Source of the DNA: Alphaproteobacteria bacterium
Lineage (GTDB): Bacteria > Pseudomonadota > Alphaproteobacteria > Rhizobiales > JAJFHC01
DNA: 64,000 bases
Assembly: GCA_021775805.1 (NCBI GenBank)
Contig: JAJFHD010000096.1
Location: 96,050-160,049 of the forward strand
Direction: 5' to 3'
Both the position numbers and the translations under genes were made by a program. The notes under the pieces are model-generated. The model saw only the letters and a list, made by a program, of their open reading frames with translations. It searched no databases and was not told the DNA's origin. Below are positions 1-8,144 of this stretch, piece by piece (the stretch's first letter is position 1; each line of letters begins with the position of its first letter).

Positions 1-379
1 CCGCTCCGTCCTTGACACGTCTGAGCAATGCCGCCGCCAGATCATTGGGGAAAAACGGTGTGTCCGTCGCCACGGTCATGATCCAGGGATTCTCGGGACG
101 GTTGTCGCGCGCCCATTCCATGCCGGTAAGCACGCCGGCCAGCGGGCCGGCGAATCCGCCGACCGTATCCGGCGCAACCGGCAGGCCGAATCGGTCGAAA
201 CGGCCGCGATCGCCATTGGCGTTGATCACCATGTCCGGCACCTGCAACCGGGTCCGCTCGATCACGAGATCGAGCAGGGTTCGACCGCCAATTTCCAGGA
301 GGCATTTGTCGCCGCCGCCCATGCGCCGCGCCATGCCGCCCGCCAGCAAAACAGCTGTAACGCCCTTTGTCGTGGTCAT
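1..379 (-). CDS. mobA: Molybdenum cofactor guanylyltransferase MobA (partial, C-terminus outside window)
   Basis: The open frame runs from an ATG at 379 off the left edge of the window, so only about 125 N-terminal residues are visible. It begins with a nucleotidyltransferase signature (AVLLAGGMARRMGGGDK), followed by a GPLAGVLTGMEWA stretch and an IMTVATDTPFFP stretch. These match the GTP-binding loop and the metal-binding Asp region of MobA, which attaches GMP to molybdopterin to make the guanine dinucleotide cofactor. It starts 10 bp after the fdhD stop codon, so the two are probably co-transcribed. The pairing makes sense, because formate dehydrogenase needs a bis-MGD cofactor and the enzyme is encoded a few genes away. 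Family assignment is firm; the full length is unknown. Confidence 0.9.
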   Translation of the reverse strand, partial: MTTTKGVTAVLLAGGMARRMGGGDKCLLEIGGRTLLDLVIERTRLQVPDMVINANGDRGRFDRFGLPVAPDTVGGFAGPLAGVLTGMEWARDNRPENPWIMTVATDTPFFPNDLAAALLRRVKDGA

Positions 380-389
380 GGCGTCACTC

Positions 390-1271
390 TCACGCCGAAT
401 CCATTTCGGTCGCCTTGCGACGGTGTCTGCGGTCTTCTTCCGCAACCTGCGACATGTCGGCATCGAATTCGATCCGGTCCTCGCCCGCGAGCACGACAAA
501 CCGTTTGCCGCGGGCCCGTCCGATCAGGGTGAGACCCGCATCGCGCGCAAGGTCGACACCCCAGGCGGTAAAGCCGGACCGGGAAATCAGGATGGGGATC
601 TGCATCTGCACGCATTTGATGATCATTTCAGAGGTCAGCCGCCCGGTGGTATAGAATATCTTGTCGTGTGGCGACATTTTTTCGAGGAACATATAGCCGG
701 CAATCTTGTCCACCGCGTTGTGCCGGCCGACGTCTTCCATATAGACCAGCGGCCGGTCTTCGTGACACAGCACGCAGCCGTGGATCGCGCCTGCCTTGAG
801 ATAGAGGCTGGGTGCGGTGTTGATCTTCTTCATCAAGGCATAAAGCCACGACGTCTTGAGACGGGCATCCCGGTTCAGGCTAATTGACGCGAAACTCTCC
901 ATCACGTCGCCGAACACCGTACCCTGCGCACAGCCCGATGTGCGGGTCTTTTTCTTCAGTTTCTCTTCGTAGTCGGTTTCCCTCTGCGTGCGCACCACCA
1001 CCAGTTCGAGGTCTTCGTCATAGTCGATGCCGGTAACGGTATCGTCTGCCCGCAACATGTTCTGGTTCAGCAGATAGCCAACCGCCATCATTTCCGGATG
1101 ATCGCCGATCGTCATCATGGTGACGATCTCCTGACCGTTCAGGAACAGGGTCAGGGGACGTTCATGCACCACGTTGATCTCGACCGGCTTGCCGTCCTGA
1201 TCAACGCCGCTTACCGGCCGGCTGAGCATCGGGTCATCTGGGTCCGGAACGACTAGAAACTCATCGGACAT
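390..1271 (-). CDS. fdhD: Formate dehydrogenase accessory sulfurtransferase FdhD
   Basis: This 293-residue protein carries FdhD hallmarks, including EDVGRHNAVDKIAG (residues 179-192). FdhD passes sulfur from a cysteine desulfurase to the Mo-bisMGD cofactor of formate dehydrogenase in the cytoplasm. The cysteine pattern is notable. The loop that carries a CxxC pair in E. coli FdhD here reads SGCAQG (only Cys114), while a CVLC pair sits at residues 166-169 just before the EDVGRHN block. The start is an ATG at 1271. The gene is followed 10 bp later by mobA and lies downstream of the formate dehydrogenase structural genes on the same strand, although an opposite-strand protease gene intervenes. 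Confidence 0.93.
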   Translation of the reverse strand: MSDEFLVVPDPDDPMLSRPVSGVDQDGKPVEINVVHERPLTLFLNGQEIVTMMTIGDHPEMMAVGYLLNQNMLRADDTVTGIDYDEDLELVVVRTQRETDYEEKLKKKTRTSGCAQGTVFGDVMESFASISLNRDARLKTSWLYALMKKINTAPSLYLKAGAIHGCVLCHEDRPLVYMEDVGRHNAVDKIAGYMFLEKMSPHDKIFYTTGRLTSEMIIKCVQMQIPILISRSGFTAWGVDLARDAGLTLIGRARGKRFVVLAGEDRIEFDADMSQVAEEDRRHRRKATEMDSA

Positions 1272-1573
1272 GGCCGATCCCTATTTTGAAGAATTCAGGC
1301 GGCATCATAGTTCAGCACAGCACACCAAGAAATCCATAGAATGGAAAAACTGCACGCTCGCCGGCATCGACCGTCTTGACACCGCCATTCGACTGAAACA
1401 ATGCACAGCAAATGTTTGTGTAATGTTCCGCAGAAACTGAGTGCGATTTTGAGAATTGAGCTTTGTTATATCAAATATTTGTTAGTCCTAAGTAGTATTG
1501 TAAATAATTATTCTGATGTTCACAAATTTTCATTACATAACATCATGAAACGTATGAACATAGGACAGTGTAG
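1272..1573. other. AT-rich intergenic region between fdhD and a retropepsin gene
   Basis: About 300 bp separate the divergent fdhD and protease genes. From about 1400 to 1560 the sequence is clearly more AT-rich than its surroundings, with stretches such as TATCAAATATTTG and GTAAATAATTATTC. It probably holds both promoters. I see no convincing gene, RNA structure or long repeat. Confidence 0.5.
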
Positions 1574-2161
1574 ATGTTGTGGGTTTTTGGCATCATGGGC
1601 GCAGTCTTCATCATAATGGGACTGCGCGGGCAAACCGGTGGCATTGCAGGCCCCTGGATCGGCGTCAGTGTCCTGGTGTACGCATTCTCTCCATTCTCAA
1701 TTTCCCAGATATCCACCAGTATCGGCATTCCAAGGACCTGGTCAGATGTATTTGCCGATACCTCTCCGGTCGAAGCCGAGCAGATTCCGTCTTCGAGTTA
1801 TCGGATTTCAGCAGACGATGACGGGCACTTCAGAGTCAACATGTGGATCAACGGGACAATGATCAAGATGCTGGTCGACACCGGCGCATCAACGATGGCC
1901 TTGAGTTATGAAGACGGGCAGAAACTTGGTCTTGATCCAGCTAAGTCGAAAAACCTGGTTGCCATTAGCACGGCAAACGGAACCGCCTATGGCGCGCCCT
2001 ATTACGTCGGACGTGTGGAAGTAGGGGAAATCAGCCGAACTGCCGTTGAAGCGATCGTGATGCCATCGGATACCCTCGGGGAGAGTTTACTCGGCATGTC
2101 ATTTCTGAAGACCCTGACGCGTTATGAAGTCCGCAACGATGAAATGATTTTCGTTCAGTAA
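1574..2161 (+). CDS. Membrane-anchored retropepsin-like aspartic protease (clan AA, TIGR02281 type)
   Basis: The 195-residue product starts with two hydrophobic segments (about residues 2-17 and 27-42), then a short linker, then a single retropepsin-like domain. The catalytic motif is VDTGAST at residues 101-107. A second conserved stretch, ESLLGMSFLKTL, lies near the C-terminus and corresponds to the Gly-rich flap/ILG region of this family. A single domain must dimerise to form an active site. The arrangement matches the TIGR02281 family common in alphaproteobacteria, whose role is not settled. Its last 7 bp overlap the end of the convergent DUF1835 gene. The preceding region is AT-rich and probably carries its promoter. 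Confidence 0.82.
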   Translation: MLWVFGIMGAVFIIMGLRGQTGGIAGPWIGVSVLVYAFSPFSISQISTSIGIPRTWSDVFADTSPVEAEQIPSSSYRISADDDGHFRVNMWINGTMIKMLVDTGASTMALSYEDGQKLGLDPAKSKNLVAISTANGTAYGAPYYVGRVEVGEISRTAVEAIVMPSDTLGESLLGMSFLKTLTRYEVRNDEMIFVQ

Positions 2162-3129
2162 AACTCGACGGACACGACACGTCCGGCATCGGGGTCAAAT
2201 CGCCAGGTATTGTCGCAACTGAGTTCAACGCCTCCGCGCCATAGCGATCTGCCGCACAGGTGCCTCCAATCCAGACGCCGGGCGAGCACATCTCTTCCCA
2301 AGTCGGTCAATCGGACCGGTATGTCAAAGGCCTCGCGGGCAAATCCGGTCGTGATCTGTCCTCCCCGGGGCATGAATTCGATCAGTGCGTGATCGTGCGC
2401 GCCAAGCTGGCGCATAAGCCACAGAAAAACCGCGTCGCCCAGAAACTGGCGTTCCTCGTCTTCCAGGCACGGACGAAACAATTGGGCAGGCGTCTTAGGT
2501 CTGTCAGAAAGCTTGCTCAATATCTGGCGTTCGCTGCGGGTCAGGCCGTCCCCGATCCAGGGATACTCCTGAAAGTGACGCTGGAGCGCGTCGCGTAGAT
2601 ACGGCACGGCCGCAAGGTCGCCATCCACACGGTCGCGCAATTTTTCCGGCGTATCGGACCTGAAGGCCGTCCATATGTCGGCTGCCACGGCAACAGCATC
2701 CGCGCTTATCGGAGTACGGCTGTTTACCAGATCCGGCACATCGTCCGGTTTCAGCCGTCCGAAGCACCCGTCGATCTCAACCAGGGAAATATTGCCTTGA
2801 TAATTTGTTTCACTTCCGAAACAGTCCAGTATTTGTAGCAGTTGTAGTTGATCGTAGAGATCGGCTTCAAACCACAGAACGACTTCGTCATGAGCGGCCG
2901 CGTGTCGGAATTGTGCATCGCGGGAGGTAAAGGCCTCCGTGACGTCGGCGGCGTTTGCCCAACCGCACGACGCGATGAAATGACCCCTGACACGCGACAG
3001 GGCTTCCAGGGACGGCAATGCCGGAACAGGACCTTCGTGCAGGACGTCACGCCAGGCAATAACAGAGCCTTCGACGCCACCGGCACGCAACAACTCTAGA
3101 GCGACGTCCCCGTCTGTTACGTGAAACAC
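2155..3129 (-). CDS. DUF1835 domain-containing protein
   Basis: This 324-residue cytoplasmic protein starts with MFHVTDGDVALELLRAGG and continues through IAWRDVLHEGPVP, the N-terminal signature of DUF1835. The middle contains DEVVLWFEADLYDQLQL and the C-terminal half resembles the partner domain DUF3658 (RPLT-type region near the end). No enzymatic function is established. The start is a GTG at 3129 preceded by AAAGG. It begins only 18 bp after the fdsA stop, so it probably belongs to the formate dehydrogenase transcript, in the place where other fds operons often carry the small fdsD gene. There is no sequence sign that it replaces FdsD; the position may be coincidental. Confidence 0.75.
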   Translation of the reverse strand: MFHVTDGDVALELLRAGGVEGSVIAWRDVLHEGPVPALPSLEALSRVRGHFIASCGWANAADVTEAFTSRDAQFRHAAAHDEVVLWFEADLYDQLQLLQILDCFGSETNYQGNISLVEIDGCFGRLKPDDVPDLVNSRTPISADAVAVAADIWTAFRSDTPEKLRDRVDGDLAAVPYLRDALQRHFQEYPWIGDGLTRSERQILSKLSDRPKTPAQLFRPCLEDEERQFLGDAVFLWLMRQLGAHDHALIEFMPRGGQITTGFAREAFDIPVRLTDLGRDVLARRLDWRHLCGRSLWRGGVELSCDNTWRFDPDAGRVVSVEFY

Positions 3130-3147
3130 TAAACGCGAGCCTTTGCT

Positions 3148-5916
3148 CTATTCGGCAGCTTCCGTCTGAGCGTGGGTCATGATACGGGCCGCACAGAACT
3201 TGAACTCGGGGATTTTTCCGAACGGGTCGAGGGCCGGATTGGTCAGGAGATTGGCCGCGGCTTCCACAAAGGCAAACGGCACGAAGATAACCCCATCGGG
3301 AATAGCGGTATCGGCGCGCGAATTTAGCACGATCGCACCGCGCCTGGTCTCGATCCGCACGGGGTCGCCGGCAGAAATACCAAGATCACGAATCGTGCCC
3401 GGAGACAGGGACGCCACAGCTTCCGGTTCGATCGCATCAAGCTGGGACGCCCGTCGTGTCATGGCCCCCGTGTGCCAGTGTTCGAGCTGACGCCCGGTCG
3501 TCAGAATCATCGGATACTCGTGGTCCGGTTGCTCGTCGGGCGGAATGATGGCGGCGGGAACAAACTTGCCAAGCCCGCTCTGGGTCGGGAAGCGGTCGCC
3601 GAACACGATATCCTCGCCAGGCCTGTCCTCGGAAAGGCAGGGGTAGGTCACGGAGTTTTCCCGGACGAGCCTGTCCCAGGTAATATTGTCGAGCGACGGC
3701 ATCGCCTGTTTCATTTCCGCAAAGACATCCCTGGGGTGGTCGTAGTTCCAGTCCAGTCCCATGCGCCGGGCGAGTTCCTGAACCACCCACCAGTCGGGCA
3801 TGGCCTCGCCGGGTGCATCGACCGCCTTGCGGCCCATCTGAACCTGGCGGTTGGTGTTGGAAACCGTCCCGTCCTTCTCGGGCCAGGCCGTCGCCGGCAG
3901 AACCACATCTGCGAACATGGCCGTCTCGGTCAGAAAAATATCCTGCACCACCAGGTGATCGAGCATGGCCAGCGCTTCGCGGGCGTGACCTGCATCGGGG
4001 TCCGACATAGCCGGGTTTTCTCCCAGCACATACATGCCTTTGATCGTGCCGGCATGTGTTGCGTCCATGATCTCTACGACCGTGAGCCCTGGATCCGGAT
4101 CGAGATCTATCTTCCACAGGGTCTCAAGCCTGGTGCGGCTGTCGTCATGTCCGGTCTTTTTGTAGTCCGGAAAAAACATCGGAATAAGCCCGGCATCCGA
4201 GGCACCCTGTACATTGTTCTGGCCCCGTAACGGATGCAGCCCAGTGCCCTTGCGGCCCACCTGTCCGGCCATCAGAGCCAGCGAGATCAGACAGCGGGAA
4301 TTGTCCGTGCCGTGAATGTGCTGGCTGACACCCATGCCCCAGAAGATGATCGCCGCATTGGCCTTGGCGTAGGTCCGCGCCACGGCCCGCAGAAGATCGG
4401 GTTCGATACCGCAGATTTCGCTCATGGCTTCCGGCGTATATTGGGCGAGGTGATCCTTGAGTTTCTCGAAGCCCTCTGTGTGGGCCTGCACATACTGGCG
4501 ATCGTAAAGATCCTCCTCGACAATCACGTTCATGATCGCATTCAGCATCGAAACATCCCCGCCCGGTTTGAACTGGAGCATGTGTGTGGCGTGGCGTTTC
4601 AGGGCCTGCCCACGCGGGTCCATGACGATCAACTGGGCGCCGCGCTTGGCAGCCTGCTTGAAATAGGTTGCCGCGACCGGGTGGTTTTCCGTCGGATTGG
4701 CACCGATGACAATGATCACATCGGAGTCGCGAACTGCCGTGAACGGCGCGGTGACCGCACCCGATCCGATGGTTTCCATCAATGCGGACACCGATGAGGC
4801 GTGGCAGAGCCTGGTGCAGTGATCAACGTTGTTGCTGCCGAAACCGGTGCGCACCAGTTTCTGGAACAGGTAGGCCTCCTCGTTCGAACATTTGGCCGAC
4901 CCGAAACCTGCGAGAGACTTTTTGCCCATACCATCGCGCAACGCGGTCAGACCGGAGGCCGCCCGGTCCAGCGCCTCTTCCCAGGTGGCCTCCCGGAAAT
5001 GGGTCAGCGGATTAGACGGATCCATGTCGGGAAAATTTGACTTCGGCGCGTCTTCGCGTCTGATCAGTGGTTTTGTCAGGCGTTCCCGGTTGTCGATATA
5101 GTCAAAACCGAACCGCCCCTTGACGCAAAGCCGGTTCTCGTTGGCCGGACCGCCGGCGCCTTCCACATAGGCGATCTTGTTGTCCCTGATCTTGTAGCTG
5201 ATCTGACAGCCAACGCCGCAATAAGGGCAAATGCTGTCGACTTCGCGGTCGAACCCGCGGCTGCCGACACCGGCCTCATTGACGATTGACCCGGGCATCA
5301 ATGCCCCGGTCGGGCAGGCCTGCACGCATTCGCCGCACGCCACACACGTGCTCGAGCCCATCGGGTCGTCGAAGTCGAACACAATCTTCGAGTTGCTGCC
5401 GCGTCCGGCCATCCCGATCACGTCGTTGACCTGAACCTCACGGCAGGCCCTGACGCACAGGTTGCAGTGGATGCAGGCATCAAGATTGACGCGCATCGCA
5501 GGGTGGGAACTGTCCGGCCCGGGCGCCGAGCGCATGGGAAACCGGCTCGACGTGGTGTCTTGCGCCTCGGCCCAAGCCCACAGGCCGCTGGCCTGGTCGT
5601 GCGCTTCTTCCTTGACCGGTTGGTCGGCCACAAGCATTTCCATGACCATGCGCCGTGCCGTTTTGGAGCGGTCGTTCTGGCTGTTCACAACCATGCCATC
5701 GCGTGGAGTGCGGATACACGAGGCGGCCAGAACCCGCTCGCCTTCTATTTCCACCATGCACGCCCGGCAGTTGCCGTCGGCCCGGTAACCCGGTTCGTCG
5801 CGGTAACAAAGATGCGGAATATCCGTCCCGATCCGTTTTGCGACCTGCCAGATCGTTTCATCGGACCCGGCTTCGACCTCGCGGCCGTCGAGGGTAAACT
5901 TGATATTTTCGCTCAT
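3148..5916 (-). CDS. fdsA: NAD-dependent formate dehydrogenase, catalytic alpha subunit
   Basis: The 922-residue protein oxidises formate to CO2 at a Mo-bisMGD centre in the cytoplasm and passes electrons to the beta-gamma partner. Domains in order: a [2Fe-2S] ferredoxin domain (Cys37, 50, 53, 67), a ferredoxin-like pair of [4Fe-4S] motifs (CIHCNLCVRAC at 148-158 and CVACGECVQAC at 191-201), the CPYCGVGC cluster motif at 230-237, then the molybdopterin oxidoreductase and dinucleotide-binding domains. The molybdenum ligand is Cys371 in TRLCHASS, followed by the conserved His, so this is the cysteine rather than the selenocysteine type. I chose the ATG at 5916, because its first residues (MSENIKFTLDGREV) match the family; a GTG at 5955 would add 13 residues. 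It follows fdsGB by 65 bp. Confidence 0.96.
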   Translation of the reverse strand: MSENIKFTLDGREVEAGSDETIWQVAKRIGTDIPHLCYRDEPGYRADGNCRACMVEIEGERVLAASCIRTPRDGMVVNSQNDRSKTARRMVMEMLVADQPVKEEAHDQASGLWAWAEAQDTTSSRFPMRSAPGPDSSHPAMRVNLDACIHCNLCVRACREVQVNDVIGMAGRGSNSKIVFDFDDPMGSSTCVACGECVQACPTGALMPGSIVNEAGVGSRGFDREVDSICPYCGVGCQISYKIRDNKIAYVEGAGGPANENRLCVKGRFGFDYIDNRERLTKPLIRREDAPKSNFPDMDPSNPLTHFREATWEEALDRAASGLTALRDGMGKKSLAGFGSAKCSNEEAYLFQKLVRTGFGSNNVDHCTRLCHASSVSALMETIGSGAVTAPFTAVRDSDVIIVIGANPTENHPVAATYFKQAAKRGAQLIVMDPRGQALKRHATHMLQFKPGGDVSMLNAIMNVIVEEDLYDRQYVQAHTEGFEKLKDHLAQYTPEAMSEICGIEPDLLRAVARTYAKANAAIIFWGMGVSQHIHGTDNSRCLISLALMAGQVGRKGTGLHPLRGQNNVQGASDAGLIPMFFPDYKKTGHDDSRTRLETLWKIDLDPDPGLTVVEIMDATHAGTIKGMYVLGENPAMSDPDAGHAREALAMLDHLVVQDIFLTETAMFADVVLPATAWPEKDGTVSNTNRQVQMGRKAVDAPGEAMPDWWVVQELARRMGLDWNYDHPRDVFAEMKQAMPSLDNITWDRLVRENSVTYPCLSEDRPGEDIVFGDRFPTQSGLGKFVPAAIIPPDEQPDHEYPMILTTGRQLEHWHTGAMTRRASQLDAIEPEAVASLSPGTIRDLGISAGDPVRIETRRGAIVLNSRADTAIPDGVIFVPFAFVEAAANLLTNPALDPFGKIPEFKFCAARIMTHAQTEAAE

Positions 5917-5981
5917 GGTGACGCAAGGCTCCGTCAGGTCTCTTGGATTGAGCACCGTGTCCGGCGCTAAGAAATTTCGGA

Positions 5982-7700
5982 TTACAGTTCATCCCGGAAG
6001 TATTTGAACACCGATTGAAGCGGGTTTGAAGCTGCTTGTCCAAGGCCGCAGATGGAGGCATCCGCCATGGCCGCCGACAATTCGTTCAAAAGCGGCTCGT
6101 CCCAGGTATCCTGCTGCATCAATTTTACAGCCTTCTCGCACCCGACCCGGCAAGGCGTGCATTGCCCGCAGCTTTCGTCTTCAAAGAATTTCAGGAGATT
6201 CAAGGCCGCATCCCGGGCCGTGTCCTTGTCCGAAAGGATCACCACCGCATGGGATCCGATCAGGCAGCCGTATTTCTCGAGTTCCCCGAAATCGAGCGGC
6301 AGGTCGTCCATCGAGGCCGGCAGAATCCCACCGGACGCGCCGCCCGGGAGGTAGCCTCTGAAACTGTGCCCCTCGGCCATGCCGCCGCAGTAATCATCTA
6401 TCAGTTCACGAACCGTGACGCCGGCTGGCGTCAGCTTGACGCCGGGGTTCTTGACCCGGCCCGACACCGAGTAGGATCTCAGCCCCTTGCGGCCGGGCTT
6501 GCCCTGGTCTGCAAACCACTGCGCCCCACGGGACAGGATTTCCGGCATCCAGAACACGGTCTCGACATTGTGCACCAGTGTCGGGCGACCGAACACGCCG
6601 ACCTGCGCCACATAGGGCGGCCGGTGGCGCGGCAGGCCGCGCTTGCCTTCAATGCTCTCGATCATGGCCGATTCTTCACCGCATATATAGGCGCCCGCAC
6701 CGCGGCGAAGGTCCACATAGCCAGGCTCGATCAGGCCTTCAGCCTCGAGCGCGGCGATTTCAGCAATCAGAATTTCACGGGCTGCAGGGTACTCGTCGCG
6801 CAGGTAGACAAAAACAGTTTGCGCATCCACCCCCCAGGCGCCGATCAGCATGCCTTCCAGGAACTGGTGCGGTTTGGTCTCGAGATAATGGCGGTCCTTA
6901 AAAGTTCCAGGTTCGCCCTCGTCTGCATTGATGCACATGTAACGCGGACCCGCTTCCGAACGGACAAATCCCCACTTGGTGCCGGACGGAAAACCGGCCC
7001 CGCCAAGGCCCCGCAATCCGGCCTCGCCAAATGTCTCAATAACGCCTTCCGGCGTCTTATCACCCGATCGGCATGACTTGAGCATGTCGTAACCGCCCCG
7101 GGACACATACTGCGCAAACGTCTCGTACTCCGGCACCAGCGGTGTGGTGTCCCGGTTTCCCGCCGCCGCCAGAACCTTGTCCGCGTCGGCATGGTCGATG
7201 TGCCGTTGTCCGACAACCGCCACGGGTGCCAGGTCGCATCGCCCCATGCATGGTGCATGAACCACACGGACATCCTTGGGCGCGTTCTCGCCCAGTTGCG
7301 CCAGCAGGGCGTCGGCCCCCATCAGGGCGCAACTCAGACTGTCGCAGACCCGCACCGTGACTTCCGCCGGCGCCGCCTCGCCTTCCTTCACCACATCGAA
7401 GTGATGGTAGAAGGTTGCGACCTCGTAGACTTCCGCCTGGGCGAGTTTCATGTCGTGGGCAAGTGCACGCAGGTGTCTGGCGTCAAGACAACCGTACTTG
7501 TCCTGGATCAGATGAAGGAATTCGATCAGCAGATCGCTTCTGCGCGGGCGGTCGCCGAGCAAGGCCTGTACGTCGTCGAGAGCATCCATATCGACCTGAC
7601 GGCCCTTGGGAAACGCGCGCGACTTGCCGCGGCGTCTGCCGTCGGTATTCTTGCCCGGCCGTGTAACCTTCGATCTCAGGTCGGTTTGTGGTGAACTCAT
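5982..7700 (-). CDS. fdsB: Formate dehydrogenase fused gamma-beta subunit (NuoE-NuoF type)
   Basis: This 572-residue protein fuses what are separate FdsG and FdsB subunits in several bacteria. Residues 40-165 form a NuoE-like thioredoxin-fold domain with the [2Fe-2S] set Cys119, Cys124, Cys151 and Cys155. The remainder is NuoF-like: a Gly-rich LRGLGGAGFPSGTKW stretch and GAGAYICGEESAMIESIEG for FMN and NAD binding, and ESCGQCTPCRVGCEK near the end for a [4Fe-4S] cluster. It takes electrons from FdsA and reduces NAD. A basic, probably disordered tail of about 35 residues precedes the first domain. The ATG at 7700 is the first gene of the operon. The promoter region is shared with the divergent tusA-like gene. 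Confidence 0.94.
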   Translation of the reverse strand: MSSPQTDLRSKVTRPGKNTDGRRRGKSRAFPKGRQVDMDALDDVQALLGDRPRRSDLLIEFLHLIQDKYGCLDARHLRALAHDMKLAQAEVYEVATFYHHFDVVKEGEAAPAEVTVRVCDSLSCALMGADALLAQLGENAPKDVRVVHAPCMGRCDLAPVAVVGQRHIDHADADKVLAAAGNRDTTPLVPEYETFAQYVSRGGYDMLKSCRSGDKTPEGVIETFGEAGLRGLGGAGFPSGTKWGFVRSEAGPRYMCINADEGEPGTFKDRHYLETKPHQFLEGMLIGAWGVDAQTVFVYLRDEYPAAREILIAEIAALEAEGLIEPGYVDLRRGAGAYICGEESAMIESIEGKRGLPRHRPPYVAQVGVFGRPTLVHNVETVFWMPEILSRGAQWFADQGKPGRKGLRSYSVSGRVKNPGVKLTPAGVTVRELIDDYCGGMAEGHSFRGYLPGGASGGILPASMDDLPLDFGELEKYGCLIGSHAVVILSDKDTARDAALNLLKFFEDESCGQCTPCRVGCEKAVKLMQQDTWDEPLLNELSAAMADASICGLGQAASNPLQSVFKYFRDEL

Positions 7701-7804
7701 CGATAAAAATTCCTAAAGCCGTGACACAGCGGGTTCTTTTGGTAGTGGTGGCGCTAACATCACTGTATGGCCCTTGAGCCTACCCGCCGCAAACGTCATA
7801 TTAC

Positions 7805-7849
7805 GTCCAAAACCGCCGCCCGTTGGTCAGTCAGGAGTCGGTTTTGGAC
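7805..7849. repeat. Inverted repeat in the fds/tusA divergent promoter region
   Basis: GTCCAAAACCG at 7805-7815 is matched exactly by its reverse complement CGGTTTTGGAC at 7839-7849. The arms are 11 bp with 23 bp between them, and the arm centres lie 34 bp apart. The repeat sits between the fdsGB start (7700) and the sulfur-carrier start (7880). It could be a regulator binding site serving both genes or a hairpin in the leader of the rightward transcript. Length and perfection make chance unlikely; the function is inferred. Confidence 0.6.
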
Positions 7850-7879
7850 AGATTCTCATATTGTGGGATACCATACACC

Positions 7880-8110
7880 ATGAGCGAAGCCGATGAAATC
7901 CTCGATGTAAGGGGGTTGCTGTGTCCGCTGCCGGTCCTCAAGGCCAGAAAACGGCTCATGGGTATGAAGCAAGGATCGGTTCTCCGGCTCGAGGCGACCG
8001 ACCCGGCATCGGTAATCGACGTCCCGCACTATTGTGCGGAGAGCGGCAATGAGCTTGTGGATAAGGTTCAGGATGACGACCTTTTCACCTACTGGATCAG
8101 GCGCACGTGA
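7880..8110 (+). CDS. TusA-family sulfur carrier protein
   Basis: The 76-residue protein has the TusA signature DVRGLLCPLPVLKARKRL with the sulfur-accepting Cys15 in a Cys-Pro motif, followed by the usual ATDPASVIDVPHYC region. TusA-like proteins carry persulfide sulfur between cysteine desulfurases and acceptors, for example in tRNA thiolation and molybdenum cofactor pathways. The ATG at 7880 gives the normal family length; an upstream TTG at 7823 would add 19 unrelated residues. It is divergent from the formate dehydrogenase operon and only about 180 bp away, so a role in delivering sulfur towards FdhD or the cofactor is plausible but inferred. Whether it is tusA itself or a paralogue cannot be told. 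Confidence 0.88.
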   Translation: MSEADEILDVRGLLCPLPVLKARKRLMGMKQGSVLRLEATDPASVIDVPHYCAESGNELVDKVQDDDLFTYWIRRT

Positions 8111-8144
8111 GCCCTCCACATTTCATTGGCAATTTCTTTTGTTG

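Noticed and set aside
1401..1616. 71-codon open frame in the AT-rich gap
   Set aside because: Cys-rich random composition, no Shine-Dalgarno and overlap with the start of the protease gene.
6036..7076. 346-codon open frame opposite fdsGB
   Set aside because: The minus strand encodes a complete NuoE-NuoF fusion with all cluster motifs.
7794..7807. Near-palindrome ACGTCATATTACGT
   Set aside because: Two mismatched positions and partial overlap with the better 11-bp repeat; not distinguishable from chance.
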